Assembly (NCBI RefSeq): GCF_016863515.1
Contig: NZ_BOPA01000036.1
Location: 43,266 to 107,265 of the forward strand
DNA from: Micromonospora gifhornensis
GTDB taxonomy: Bacteria > Actinomycetota > Actinomycetes > Mycobacteriales > Micromonosporaceae
DNA: 64,000 nucleotides
Direction: 5' to 3'
Shown: in pieces, positions 19,901-27,299 of the stretch
Numbering within the stretch: the first letter of the stretch is position 1
Layout: each line of letters opens with the position of its first letter
Program-made: the position numbers and the translations under genes
Notes under the pieces: model-generated
What the model was told of the DNA's origin: nothing
Database searches by the model: none
Seen by the model: only the letters and a program-made list of their open reading frames with translations

Positions 19901-22900
19901 ACACACTGCCGACGTGGGACGGCACTGCAGACTGCGTGCTCCGCGTCGACGACGTGCTGACCCGTTTCGCCGGCCACAACCACACCCGGGACGACTCGCC
20001 GTCGCGCAATCACCCGCAGCGGGTCCTCGCCACCCTCGGCGCCACCCGATACCAGCCCGTCGCCGTCACCACACTGACCAACCTGCAACCCGGTGACGTC
20101 ACCGCCGTCTTGACCGCCATCCCCAACGATCCCATGCACATGGTCCTGGTCGAGCGCCGCACCACCGGTGAGCTGATCCTCATCGAAACCCAACAAACCG
20201 GATCCCGACGGTACGCCCGCGTCGATCCCACCTTCCGCGATCTTCCATCGGCGCTGGCCGGCCCCCTCCGCGTACCGGTCACCGCCACCGGCGCGGTCGC
20301 CACCCTCAACCCCGGCCCCGGTGACCGCCGCCCCACGACGGCATCCACCGACCGTACGCTGCATGCCCTGCTCGACCCTCCCAGTTCCTCGCTTCCGGGC
20401 ATGCTCAGCAGTGGACGCCGAGGTGAGTCGGCGCCGACGGCACGACCACCCGCGGCCCGGCAGGACGCCGCGTCCGGCCCGGCCCCTGCGGACTCCTCCA
20501 GACAGGTGATCGAGCCGGAAGGGGGACGGGCCCGTTCCGTCCCACGCGCCCGACCAGTACGATCGTTCCGGTTTCGCACCAAGACGCAGGTGCTGGACGC
20601 CGGTGACGCCCATCGGGTTCGGGCGTTGGCCGCGGAGGTGACCAAGCGCGTTCACGACGCGCCATCATCGACACTGAGGGTGATCATCACCGGGTACGGC
20701 AACGGCACGCGGGTGCGGTACTTCGACACCATCCGCCGCTGGACAGCCGGACGGACAGGTCGGCAACGTGCCGAAGCTGTCGCTCGCGAACTGGGCACAG
20801 CGCTACGCGATCTCGATCAACCAACGCGGGATCGCATCCAGATCGAGCCGGTGGCGGGCTCGTGGCAACCGGGACTGACGCCGGAGGAACGGCAGAAGGC
20901 CGTTGTCACGTTCGCGATGTCGCTACGGCACCGGCCTCTTGTCGCGGACACCGGACCGCCGATCGGCATGTCCCTCACCTCACGCAGTCGTCGCGCGGAC
21001 GAACCGGATCGGCTGCTCGACCTGCTGGGTGCAGGAACCGACCACGTGCTCGTCGCCGACCGCGCCACGGACGACCCCGATGATGTCCTGTCCGGCCTGG
21101 CTTTCAGCGCGCATCCGCCACCCTGGGGTGATCGCCGGCCGTTCTTCGTCGTGGTGGGGGCCCGCACTCCCGACGACGTTGCCGATGGCGTCTACCCGGT
21201 GGTCGGTGACGACGGTGACGTGCACAGGGTCAGCGGCGACGAGCTGGCCGTCGCGGTGCGCGACTCCACGGCCTACCAGGCAGCGGCACGGACGCAGCCG
21301 GGCGGCCCCCCGGTCGTCCTGATCGCCGGTCGGGAGCGCGACGACCACCTGTCCGACGACGAGGGCCCGGCCGGCTTCGGCCGCATCCTGCCTGGCGGCG
21401 GTCTCTTCACCTTCGACGGCAACGCAACCCTGTACCTCGCCGACGACCGGGGCTTCGACATACCTGTGTTGCTGGTCTCCCCGGACGGCGGCTGGCGGCA
21501 GTGGACGAACGGCCGGTCGTCAGCCGTCGTCCCGTCGTCGGAAGACACACCGATCAAGGTCATCATGTACCCGGACGCGCAGGTGGGTGACGACGGCGAC
21601 ATCGTGCCCAACCCGAACGAGCGACCGCGCCTGATCGAACTGGCAGGCCACGACCATCCGGCGCTCATCGGCAGTAGCGGCACCCTGGTGGGCGTTGCGC
21701 TGGGGGTCCAGCCCGAGCTTCTGAACGTGGCATCACACTGGGCGAGCAACGATGGATATCGAACGGCTCTTCTCCGGCCCAGACCGTTCGGGCGGTCGTT
21801 GACGCCCGACAGCGATGCCGAGGAGCCGGTGGTCACCGCCCCGGTGCAGCCGGTCGAACCGGACCAGCGCATCAGGCCGTGGTCCAGGCAGGTGGCCGGC
21901 CCGAGACCCTTCTTCGTGGTGGGTCACAACGCCGCGGTCTGGCTGAACGGCAACCTCGGCCGCACCAGCGGGACCGCGCTCGCCGCCGCCCTCATGCGTA
22001 CGCCGGCCTTCCTTCAGGCGCAGGCAACCAACCAGGGACCTACGTCCTACGTCCTCGTGGCTTGCAGCACCGCCCGCCCGAACACAACCGGACGCAGCAC
22101 CGCGGCGGACTTCCAGCGGACATTGAGCGACGCCGGCTTCGACGCTCCGGTCATCGCAGCGACTACCGTGGTCTCGCTGGAGCCCACCGGTGCCACGATC
22201 ATCTGGGACGGTGAATGGCGCGTCTTCCGGCGATCGGCGAACCAGCCCGGAGGTCTCGGCACCGGCCGGGTTCCGGCTGCTGACGACGTCTCAGGACTGT
22301 CCTGGTGGCACCCTGTCAACGACTCCTTGTCGGACACCGCGGAACTGTTTCGCACCCGCTACCCGTGGGTCCCGGAGATCAACGCCGACAACAGGTCGGC
22401 CGTGTCCGACGACGAATTGGTCAACTGCTTCTATGCCGCGATCGCTCTGCACCAGTCGTGGGACGGCGATCAGCTCTGGTCGGCTGCAGACCCCGGCGGA
22501 ACCGCCCCATGGGCATACGCGATCAACTACGCGAACTTCTCCTCAGGCGCGGAGAACACCCGGGTCCTGCGCAAGGTGTCCGGCTACGACAGCATCGCCA
22601 CCGCCTACCGCGAGCAGGGCGCGACCGACCCTGCCGTACACGGATTTGTCATCGTCGTGGAAGCCGGCCGGGACCCCCACGTCCACAACGTGGTGGGTAC
22701 CCCCGAGGGTGTTCTGTTCATCGACAGCGCGACCGGACAACCCTCCTCCCTGCCGGCGAACCCACAACACGTCATTCACATCCCCATCGGCGACATCTCC
22801 GTAGATGTGCCCGGCTCGCCCTTTCACCCCAGCGATCAAGACGGCATCCGAACGATCGAGGACCTGTCCAAGCTGGCCGATGAGATCGCGGGTGGAACCC

Positions 22901-25900
22901 GGGTGGTGCCGGCCGACGATCCCCTCACCGACCCGGCCTCATGTGTGGCGCTGCTGGCAAAGGCGTTCGGTCGCCTGCATCCCGACCGGATCGCGCCGAT
23001 CCCGGCCGCTGCCCGAACGGTCGACGACACCGTCCTGAACGGCCGGCAGACCAGCCGGCTCGTCGGCGGAGCCCAACTGGCCACGTTCGGCAGCTGGAAC
23101 GACCTGGAGTCCAGGCTGGTAGAGGCAGCCGGAGAAAAGCAGACCAGCACCGCACTCGTACTCATCGAACGAAGCAAGGATGTCGGCCACGCGATCATGG
23201 CCCACCGGCTGCCGACCGGCGAGATCGTCTACGTCGATCTGCACCGCGACCCGCGCGACCGCGTGCTCCCACCCGGACAACCGCCGAAACTGAGTTCCGC
23301 CCGCGCGTCGGCAGTCGTCCTGGACGCCAACGGCGTGGAGATACCCCCGAGCGGACCCACCGACAGCCGCACCGTCGACGCCCTCATCGACCCCGCCGCG
23401 GACCACCGCTACGGCCGAGGCGGCACGGAGGCCGAGTACCACGGCGGATATCTGGATTATCCCGCAGAATGGGAGGACGATTCGGGCACCCCGCTCGCCG
23501 GCCATTTCCGGCAGATCGAGTACCTGGCGATCAATCACCGCGTGGGGCTCCGGGCCGTCATCGACTCGGGCACCTTCATGACGCGGGAAGGAGTCACCAG
23601 CGTTGCGCCGCCGGGGGTACCGGAAGACGACCTTCACGTCGAGCCGATCATCGAGTTCGTCACGGACCGGCCGCTGGCCGAACTCCCGGGCGACCCGGGG
23701 AGCGACAACACCTCCGCGATCCGTGCGCAGGAAGACATGTGCAAGTTGCTCGGTCGGCGCGGAGACAAGGCCCTACGGTCGGGATTCCGAGGTCTGGGCT
23801 ACACCCTCGACCAGATCTTCGACCCCGCCGAAGGCTGGGATCTGCATCCGGACGCACGCCCGGTGCGCTTCGTGCCCGTGATCACCCACGGTCAGCCGGC
23901 GATCTCCATGCATCACACCAAGGGCGTACCGATCGGGGCGGTCAAGGAGTTCCTCGCCAACCTCACCCCACGGATCTGGGACCGCGCTCTGCAACGTAGG
24001 CACCTATCGGGGGGAAGCTTCGCGGCGAGTATCCGAAACGCGTATCAAACGTGGTACAGCCCTCGGTTCAACGACGGTCGCCAACGCCCGCTCGGACGGC
24101 CGACTGAGGACGAGCTCAACGAGCTCGAAGGGGCCATGTGGGTCACCTACGACCACGTGGCTGGCCTGGCGATGGCGGCGCTGACCGGCGGCCTACGCGG
24201 CAAACACCTCAGCCCGATCGCCATGCGGCAGAGCCTGCGCGCGATGCGCAACGAGCTGACCCCGGAGACACAACGCTTCCTGCAGGAAAACAGCCGATTG
24301 ATCGAGGTGACCTTCGAGGCGACCCTGCTGACCGAGGAACGCGACGACAACAAACGCCGCTACGACTACAGCAGACTCTACGTCGAGAACCACAACAACG
24401 CCGCCCGACAGCACGCGGCGTCGCCGCAGTACCACCAAGCGCCGACCCTGCTGCCGACGGGAACAGAGGTCCGACCGTTGGACGCCGTGCGGTACGCCCG
24501 GCTGTTCGAAAGGCATCAGAGACCTACGGTGAGCGTCCGCGAGTACCTGCACACGATGCTGCTCGACAACGCACCGCAGCTGAATCAGCACGAGGCGTTC
24601 GGCGTCCGCACCATCCACAACGATCTTGACCGGGCGCGGCCGTCCGGCCGTGGACTGCTGCTGTTCGAGATCCGCAATGACACGGCCCGGTTGATCCACC
24701 CCCACCAGATCCTTCCCCAGTACCAAGAGCTCCGCACCATCGTGCAGAATGCCGTTGCCCGCGTCGAGCCACGCAACACCACCGTCGCCGCACGTACCAG
24801 CCAGTTCTCCATTGGCAGTTGGTCGTTCGCTGCCACGGGATTCAGTGGATTCCCACCCGGCACCGACACGACACCCCTGCCGTCGGCACACACCCCGGAG
24901 CAGGTCCATCAGCGATTCCCGTTCCTGCGCGGGGTCAACCCCGACCGCGACTCCGGCACCGAGACCCGCACCAACTGCGTGATCACCGCGATCTCCTACA
25001 TCCTCTCGGTGGACGAGGGCACGGTCGTGGAAGCCTCCGGCGCGATCGAGCTGCCCGGTGCCGATCTGATCAACTTCCAGCGACAGCGCCTCGGCCTGCG
25101 CGACGACGAGCACCGGGTCTGGCTCACGCCTAGCGTCGAAGCGCTCACCGATGCCCTGCTGGCTGCCGGCGTGGGCACGCAGGTGTTCCTCGCCGACCGG
25201 GGCGACAACGGGCACCTCAACCACGTGTTCGTGGGAGTCGTCGACCACCTCGGCGTGACCTACCTCGACCCACAGAACGGGGGACTGGCGGCTCTGCCTG
25301 CCACCACCACCGCCCTCGCCGTTCTGCCACTCACCCACAGCATGTCGATGCCGGTGGGCGGCCGGATGCTCACCGCCAACGAAGTCGGCGTCGCGCCCGG
25401 AATTCCCGCCAGTCAGGCATCGCCGCCCGCGGAAGCTTCCCCTACCCGTCCGAGGTCGGCCGCGCGATGGGCGCGCGACGTGACCGGTAGCCCCGCTCTC
25501 TGGCAAGAACGCGCCTCGCTGCAACTGGATGCGGAACTCGACCCGCCGGCATCCTCAACGACTCCATCAGATCGGGCCGCGAGGCAGGTCGCGACGGCGC
25601 CGCCTCTACTACCCGACCACCTCACCCTCACGACGAGCCCGCCCGACTCGGCACCACCGGCCGGACCCCCGGTCGCGCAGTCGCCGATCGTGGAGGGCAC
25701 GCTGCCGCAGCCCGCCCTGCAGTCGGCCCTGTCGCACGAGCCGGCACCGCGGGGCCCGTTGCTGCGGTTCACCCAGCCGCCCGGGTATACCGCCGGCGGC
25801 ACGCCGCGGCCGCCGACGCCTATCGATGTGCTGCCGACGGATCCGCCACCCGCCAGCCTGGACTTCACGCCAGGGCCGGCCAGCACCGGACCCACACCAC

Positions 25901-26697
25901 CGACCGGCCTTCCCAGCGCCCAATTGAACCCGGCAGTGGACCCGACCAATATCGCCGGTCTGGTCGCTAACCCCGGCAACCCGAGCGGCCAGCCCCAGTA
26001 CCGGACCGACCAGAACCCGGTCTTCCGGTGGGACACCCGTGGCCCGATGCCTTTCGCGAACCCGACCGGAAGCAGTGAGTTCCCGCCGACCCAGCCCGGG
26101 ATCTTCAACACCGGCTTCCAACCGCAAGACGTCAGCAACACCGATCTGGCGAGCTTCGTTGATGGCAACCGAGGCGCGTTCGTGTCGACCTCGCGGCTGG
26201 AGAACCTCAACTTTCTCGGCGGCCCGTCCGGCCCGCACGGGCCATACATCTTCCGCTTCGAGATCCATGCTCCTGGTGGTGTGGACGTGAACGCGAGCCT
26301 GGGCGACCGCATCGATCCGCTTCATCGAAACCAGTTGGAGGTCGCGTTCCCTGGCGGCATCCGGACGGAGAACATCCGGGGAGCGCGGCGTGTCACCGAC
26401 GGCGGCGCCCCTTTCATGCCGGTGACGCTCGGCCCGTTCCTCCCCAATCCCAATTTCAATCCGGGCGCGCCCAACCCGCACTTTCCCGCTCCGTCGACGA
26501 CCGCTGCGACCGTGCCGGGCGGTAGCCAGCCACCGATCATCCCGCTGCCACTCCCATCGGGTGGCGCGCTGCCACCCTCACCGGGCGGTCCGCTGACCGC
26601 GCCGGTCGTGGTTCGACGTCTACGTCGACGGCCGCCGCCTCCCAAGCTGGCTCCCTCGGCCCCGTTGCCTCCGCCGCCGCCCGCTCCGTCCGTCTGA
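10960..26697 (+). CDS. giant multidomain polymorphic toxin of type VII secretion, 5245 aa
   Basis: Very large multidomain ESX-linked effector. Residues 1-290: WXG100_2/CpnT-type N-terminal domain (WQWVYDLILYGVGEEYPEAD) with a hydrophobic hairpin near 120-145. Residues 300-440: Thr/Ser/Gly linker. About 898-1150: TcdA/TcdB-like glycosyltransferase with VHSIWLGG, ASDILRIEILKRFGG and DXD at TDGDN (about 1025-1029). About 2640-2945: OTU-like cysteine protease, D2644-G-N-C2647 and H2941. About 2990-3065: degraded papain-like unit (C2992, H3060). About 3200-3320: OmpA-like. About 3360-3740: caspase-like 'lonely Cys' pair, the second with H3656 and C3702. Papain-like units with Cys/His/Asp at 3823/3909/3922, 3995/4077/4093 and 4673/4755/4770. 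About 5019-5150: pierisin/Scabin-like ADP-ribosyltransferase (R5023, STS 5076-5078, Q5125-x-E5127). A Pro-rich tail closes it. Domain names are from motif reading; segments 1200-2600 and 4150-4620 are unassigned. Confidence 0.85.
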   Translation: MPDFHIPNDPEWQWVYDLILYGVGEEYPEADPTALREMAQELQITGTLVLSEVAGAASLSTALHHHLEGPAAEAYARFAPGITNSLPAGADIANSLADSAEQFALDSEATQYGIIIAAFTIVVEIAIALATGFGAAAVPGLIKIGQTIVQQLVNLFKVRMRNLLLRSGWQAFEEALEEIAQTLAAHLAQMAEGNRRTPDGREIGMAAAGGAFIGGGIAAVFGLVQRYFPGINRHLFTREAFLAGLETGFEGLFTLMVHGQFNPFATATSSMMGGYASARANEYADHNVAAAFGKRPPEQNLRPVPSPASTETALERSTTTPTTPTTASTATPTTASTTTASTTTATTPTTATSTGQESLTPVGAAPTTATGGSINVASPATSRPPMGGTGQTSGAPTSSGGTATTGGTTTSTSGTATTDGTTSTGGNTNSGILDVNVEGHSGQATPSTPPPPNASVVARTDLGTDLSAATPQAQGLAGLDTTLRQPTDSAVAQHIEVPAPGGHTAGDMLNPSAVTRDTTRNTDGPAELTADDRTAAEGFKARLVDSELPAELRDAIGIVREVGLAVPPQAEGDTDSHGRQVAFVAADHLRHHPNDIHGARAIVTRLATGHPRTGTLPGGAHRDPVELLQAALDAAGAAGLTEADIRAELADRELSDESIASLFRQLTESYPHTYQSWHEERPEASHTTRIRRYGPAASGSRSIQPVPVAPHSAPPRLPDHLTLTTNPPVAPPAATGTIDGGLTQQTANAAGVDILPPPATVNDRTPSDRIEATHDESESGLRTPPQQPTAERLLAGLRAAARPAPAQGLLGPDIFGVRRTPPRPPFLQVAALRDLASDQLQPLLDRLDLATPHDRIANAVDDSQLSGGLVWTDVPTHRTWLENPNEVPPAMRELPATVDMPAMVHSIWLGGTPPDDHLENLAAMAASASGAGFKTHLWTDIPRADITRAMASDAPELAAVRQLVGWARRNQILLVNVDEVFHAGDPMDLDAQYRSEHAKQQGRGYGAASDILRIEILKRFGGVYTDGDNYLSAQSLAQHESGMPNWLANVDRLFVERGFGALIPPYSNARTYANAGFVGTRGHPFFHLYADRIAERYQRTQYELLPHSRTDREWSETQVKNKHMAARRHSIMARTGPDLLDKLARDLGFRASTMVGIVKQGPPLPTLDTIEMGDAGSWKAGSEPFAPRRQFQDEIPVLSRVAATLIRDLYNRDGDLHLTAVAPVVNGLPEPAAAWTAVVEFIAGHPDFGPLIRTVTDRVLVPSSANNGSVDTKVLPLPDPVRRRLGLTDEPGAGDPPGNWLRGELVRPARPTSASPVGPVTASAQSGTSGPGAPTQVFMADTTDSMIRGLDRTISERERDLRERGLDPSNDHLLRELRAHRASHSRRPRPLPVPPAAATSAPVSSPVPAADDSAPVTLSLTNLHLLLEHRPSWAPGWATEGQGLRLRRAATAFGQQFAADLAGQVAGRPVAPGDVTDFLSIESVAAVQGLANLIFLQAVAAAEGTFAPLPMRSLLPISEVIDQLDPVPQGFDPTTPGAATTQGAGAFLRANDGVFREQLARQLSEHLGRSIDAADLVLDPPVPRGPVASRGATAAAIEVELLRGNPQRTPLGMPDEALLFRVAEQYGPHSRRAQDLAERNRSDLRGRRNLRRKGDADPVAAPVPETYGRVESPRRMPNGVWAYLPDGDDVARAFDVLDLAERITTAPGTLTVTGIARGTGSEVSITDGTGGIIPELLVNEPFVAQAAQGGREHSVLVLRLLDDQRAAETIARQTQILIDRDTLLRGTGPRGVVVGVHDPAADRWSWQAVIPGSQSLQAAESLDEALAVVRSVPSLQLDPAQELRARVNGHTTHPGLTTVECAQLMLQGASDLPTYSERATDSPDSFTEKVLRVPVRPGATPAEAMETARLWLDPEAVREVVPRGDDGTVGLVRIAPDLRAHVLRLPATATEPDTWASVVRPAEPRDRVRYRVWVNRHEPLPGPAGPVTLTAVLPGTHVDWSVLDTLPPSFLTRLTIEPGRIENGTIDVGETRPIDAAEYAGRLPEDADEPIVVLQAPMHGDDGLPFAKALSHAGWVLVQRVQNGTREWRMFRDGELVEVIPSTTGRELGQALRRWAGNALVPSAQAVHNLLRGEVRTPDAPSAVVIRRAMAAAELNNSGTVRGWLTLPPGSGTTGPISRLLEHYPAGLLPLRRGPIDGQVNIRIEVPSRYIARVADRGYPRPIVDLTALTDARAVLGADGLVTVPAAVTAERGVEVVRSYLTGMRARRPADHPEQRAARLFGMLGGVRPTAGVPSLTAWADQLGARFRDAEPRSVERLGAGAVTLVRTRRAGVLMAVGVEDPHRPVLLTLDGESIDPAVLGQDGGQLLLTADGRLAQIDISVPGLSLPTVRGLPGEEPAVSLPDRVADRLRAGGREVPADLDRRLSRRVSITAARRLSRLAGNPATIDMVAQEVVQESDEQVNEDARRAQLLDGVIEFLADNGLAMSAEDVSTQLDAVLAADPPEWIGSSVPEEMIIRVGVNIATRGADLRTMAAGGSIARERRARFRSATQPEPPTNQATEASPETMEPTPPAPTQQTHSAQSTQDDGAARPRAIRPLPVPPAAAVPGDSGRSVQDTRRTPSPVGATQITSSTTVPTGEVPADGNCQLYSVIGADPQHVRRALAAHSLGSAEVRRWLNDPEQVRGDLQRHARSLSNDGIPVPDDSPLSQAADALRELVVRHLDSYAGRPGDIPIWVVQQYRAGDDRLLPDSADDRALLLGRLGSLGLTTVTDADLLPLDWLRDRFIARRTSDLVSSAGSQSQAREAAEREVPLTDLGRPDVNPRLADNATRKMRQMLEYLVERDGPLTVSEVPTTVLRGMLNMHYALYSGPVTPTEFDTMRNAATNWQGYWLRDEGETFLPLLADALGLRITIQRPQPHQPTSIGEEHHPKIRVVLEYLHYSFVPTAPAADRPHDDQSRPAGSRTVEQVSASPALAAAVDTLPTWDGTADCVLRVDDVLTRFAGHNHTRDDSPSRNHPQRVLATLGATRYQPVAVTTLTNLQPGDVTAVLTAIPNDPMHMVLVERRTTGELILIETQQTGSRRYARVDPTFRDLPSALAGPLRVPVTATGAVATLNPGPGDRRPTTASTDRTLHALLDPPSSSLPGMLSSGRRGESAPTARPPAARQDAASGPAPADSSRQVIEPEGGRARSVPRARPVRSFRFRTKTQVLDAGDAHRVRALAAEVTKRVHDAPSSTLRVIITGYGNGTRVRYFDTIRRWTAGRTGRQRAEAVARELGTALRDLDQPTRDRIQIEPVAGSWQPGLTPEERQKAVVTFAMSLRHRPLVADTGPPIGMSLTSRSRRADEPDRLLDLLGAGTDHVLVADRATDDPDDVLSGLAFSAHPPPWGDRRPFFVVVGARTPDDVADGVYPVVGDDGDVHRVSGDELAVAVRDSTAYQAAARTQPGGPPVVLIAGRERDDHLSDDEGPAGFGRILPGGGLFTFDGNATLYLADDRGFDIPVLLVSPDGGWRQWTNGRSSAVVPSSEDTPIKVIMYPDAQVGDDGDIVPNPNERPRLIELAGHDHPALIGSSGTLVGVALGVQPELLNVASHWASNDGYRTALLRPRPFGRSLTPDSDAEEPVVTAPVQPVEPDQRIRPWSRQVAGPRPFFVVGHNAAVWLNGNLGRTSGTALAAALMRTPAFLQAQATNQGPTSYVLVACSTARPNTTGRSTAADFQRTLSDAGFDAPVIAATTVVSLEPTGATIIWDGEWRVFRRSANQPGGLGTGRVPAADDVSGLSWWHPVNDSLSDTAELFRTRYPWVPEINADNRSAVSDDELVNCFYAAIALHQSWDGDQLWSAADPGGTAPWAYAINYANFSSGAENTRVLRKVSGYDSIATAYREQGATDPAVHGFVIVVEAGRDPHVHNVVGTPEGVLFIDSATGQPSSLPANPQHVIHIPIGDISVDVPGSPFHPSDQDGIRTIEDLSKLADEIAGGTRVVPADDPLTDPASCVALLAKAFGRLHPDRIAPIPAAARTVDDTVLNGRQTSRLVGGAQLATFGSWNDLESRLVEAAGEKQTSTALVLIERSKDVGHAIMAHRLPTGEIVYVDLHRDPRDRVLPPGQPPKLSSARASAVVLDANGVEIPPSGPTDSRTVDALIDPAADHRYGRGGTEAEYHGGYLDYPAEWEDDSGTPLAGHFRQIEYLAINHRVGLRAVIDSGTFMTREGVTSVAPPGVPEDDLHVEPIIEFVTDRPLAELPGDPGSDNTSAIRAQEDMCKLLGRRGDKALRSGFRGLGYTLDQIFDPAEGWDLHPDARPVRFVPVITHGQPAISMHHTKGVPIGAVKEFLANLTPRIWDRALQRRHLSGGSFAASIRNAYQTWYSPRFNDGRQRPLGRPTEDELNELEGAMWVTYDHVAGLAMAALTGGLRGKHLSPIAMRQSLRAMRNELTPETQRFLQENSRLIEVTFEATLLTEERDDNKRRYDYSRLYVENHNNAARQHAASPQYHQAPTLLPTGTEVRPLDAVRYARLFERHQRPTVSVREYLHTMLLDNAPQLNQHEAFGVRTIHNDLDRARPSGRGLLLFEIRNDTARLIHPHQILPQYQELRTIVQNAVARVEPRNTTVAARTSQFSIGSWSFAATGFSGFPPGTDTTPLPSAHTPEQVHQRFPFLRGVNPDRDSGTETRTNCVITAISYILSVDEGTVVEASGAIELPGADLINFQRQRLGLRDDEHRVWLTPSVEALTDALLAAGVGTQVFLADRGDNGHLNHVFVGVVDHLGVTYLDPQNGGLAALPATTTALAVLPLTHSMSMPVGGRMLTANEVGVAPGIPASQASPPAEASPTRPRSAARWARDVTGSPALWQERASLQLDAELDPPASSTTPSDRAARQVATAPPLLPDHLTLTTSPPDSAPPAGPPVAQSPIVEGTLPQPALQSALSHEPAPRGPLLRFTQPPGYTAGGTPRPPTPIDVLPTDPPPASLDFTPGPASTGPTPPTGLPSAQLNPAVDPTNIAGLVANPGNPSGQPQYRTDQNPVFRWDTRGPMPFANPTGSSEFPPTQPGIFNTGFQPQDVSNTDLASFVDGNRGAFVSTSRLENLNFLGGPSGPHGPYIFRFEIHAPGGVDVNASLGDRIDPLHRNQLEVAFPGGIRTENIRGARRVTDGGAPFMPVTLGPFLPNPNFNPGAPNPHFPAPSTTAATVPGGSQPPIIPLPLPSGGALPPSPGGPLTAPVVVRRLRRRPPPPKLAPSAPLPPPPPAPSV
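11909..12015 (+). repeat. ACC/ACA-rich tandem repeat coding the Thr linker
   Basis: Imperfect tandem units of CACCACACC and CACGGCCAGTAC type encode the TTPTTPTTAS-like linker after the secretion domain of the giant toxin. Low sequence complexity on a coding strand that is otherwise complex; expected to vary in length between strains. Confidence 0.7.
13111..13140 (+). repeat. toxin linker repeat, copy 1 (LPDHLTLTTNPP)
   Basis: A ~29-bp sequence coding PDHLTLTTNP recurs almost unchanged at 25612-25640 (PDHLTLTTSP), with three or four differences by eye. Copy 1 lies just before the glycosyltransferase; copy 2 lies after the last papain-like unit and before the ADP-ribosyltransferase, so the two bracket the enzymatic core. 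Confidence 0.75.
25612..25640 (+). repeat. toxin linker repeat, copy 2 (LPDHLTLTTSPP)
   Basis: Second copy of the linker found at 13111-13140, in the same reading frame and 12.5 kb downstream. Both are followed by Pro/Ala-rich linkers. It marks the junction between the papain-like block and the C-terminal ADP-ribosyltransferase module. Confidence 0.75.
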
Positions 26698-26712
26698 CCA
26701 GGAAGGACCGCG

Positions 26713-27297
26713 ATGAAGGGCCAGACTCAGGTCCCGGAAGAGATCAGGCAACGAGCTCGCCAGGTGCCCGGCACATGGATCTATGCGATCGACCCACGGT
26801 TCGACGCCGACGGCGCCGTCCCGCCCTATGCCATTGCCGGTGCCTGGGAAGTGGACGAGCACGGCGCGGTCGTCGGCTTCCAGGGCAACCCGCACTTCCG
26901 GCCGCCAGCCGAGCCGACCGACCCGGTGGATTTGGCGATGCAGACCGCAGCCACCGGACGCGGCTCCGGCGCAGACCTCTTCGACACGCTGATTGTCAGC
27001 ACTGTGTACCTCCCGGTGGGTCTGGACGGTGAGCTGGTCGCCTACCAGGACGCCAACGGCGAGTATGTGGCCGTCTTCACCGACCCTCGGCAGGCCACGG
27101 CAACGGTTGCCCAGCTGCTGCCGGTCGAGTTCGCCGATCTGGTGCGGCAGCTGCCGCCCAACACCGCGCTGTGGCTCAACCCGAACACCGATGTCTCGCT
27201 GGTTGCGTCCAGCAGTGACCTGCTGGCGGCCATGGAGGCGCGCGCCGATCCTGCCGCGGACGGTGATGTCCCCGCGATACCAGGCAAGGGTGCCTGA
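26713..27297 (+). CDS. type VII secretion-associated SseB-like protein, 194 aa
   Basis: Belongs to the actinobacterial 'type VII secretion system-associated protein' group, recognised by an N-terminal block PPYAIAGAWEVDEHGAVVGF followed by NPHFRPP, and a C-terminal SseB-like half (LFDTLIVSTVYLPVGLDGEL, VAVFTDPRQATATV, ALWLNPNTDVSL). No signal peptide or membrane helix, so it stays in the cytoplasm. It follows the toxin by 15 nt with GGAAGGA as ribosome site. Position directly behind a polymorphic toxin makes it a candidate immunity protein or toxin chaperone; neither can be decided from sequence. Confidence 0.7.
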   Translation: MKGQTQVPEEIRQRARQVPGTWIYAIDPRFDADGAVPPYAIAGAWEVDEHGAVVGFQGNPHFRPPAEPTDPVDLAMQTAATGRGSGADLFDTLIVSTVYLPVGLDGELVAYQDANGEYVAVFTDPRQATATVAQLLPVEFADLVRQLPPNTALWLNPNTDVSLVASSSDLLAAMEARADPAADGDVPAIPGKGA

Positions 27298-27299
27298 CC

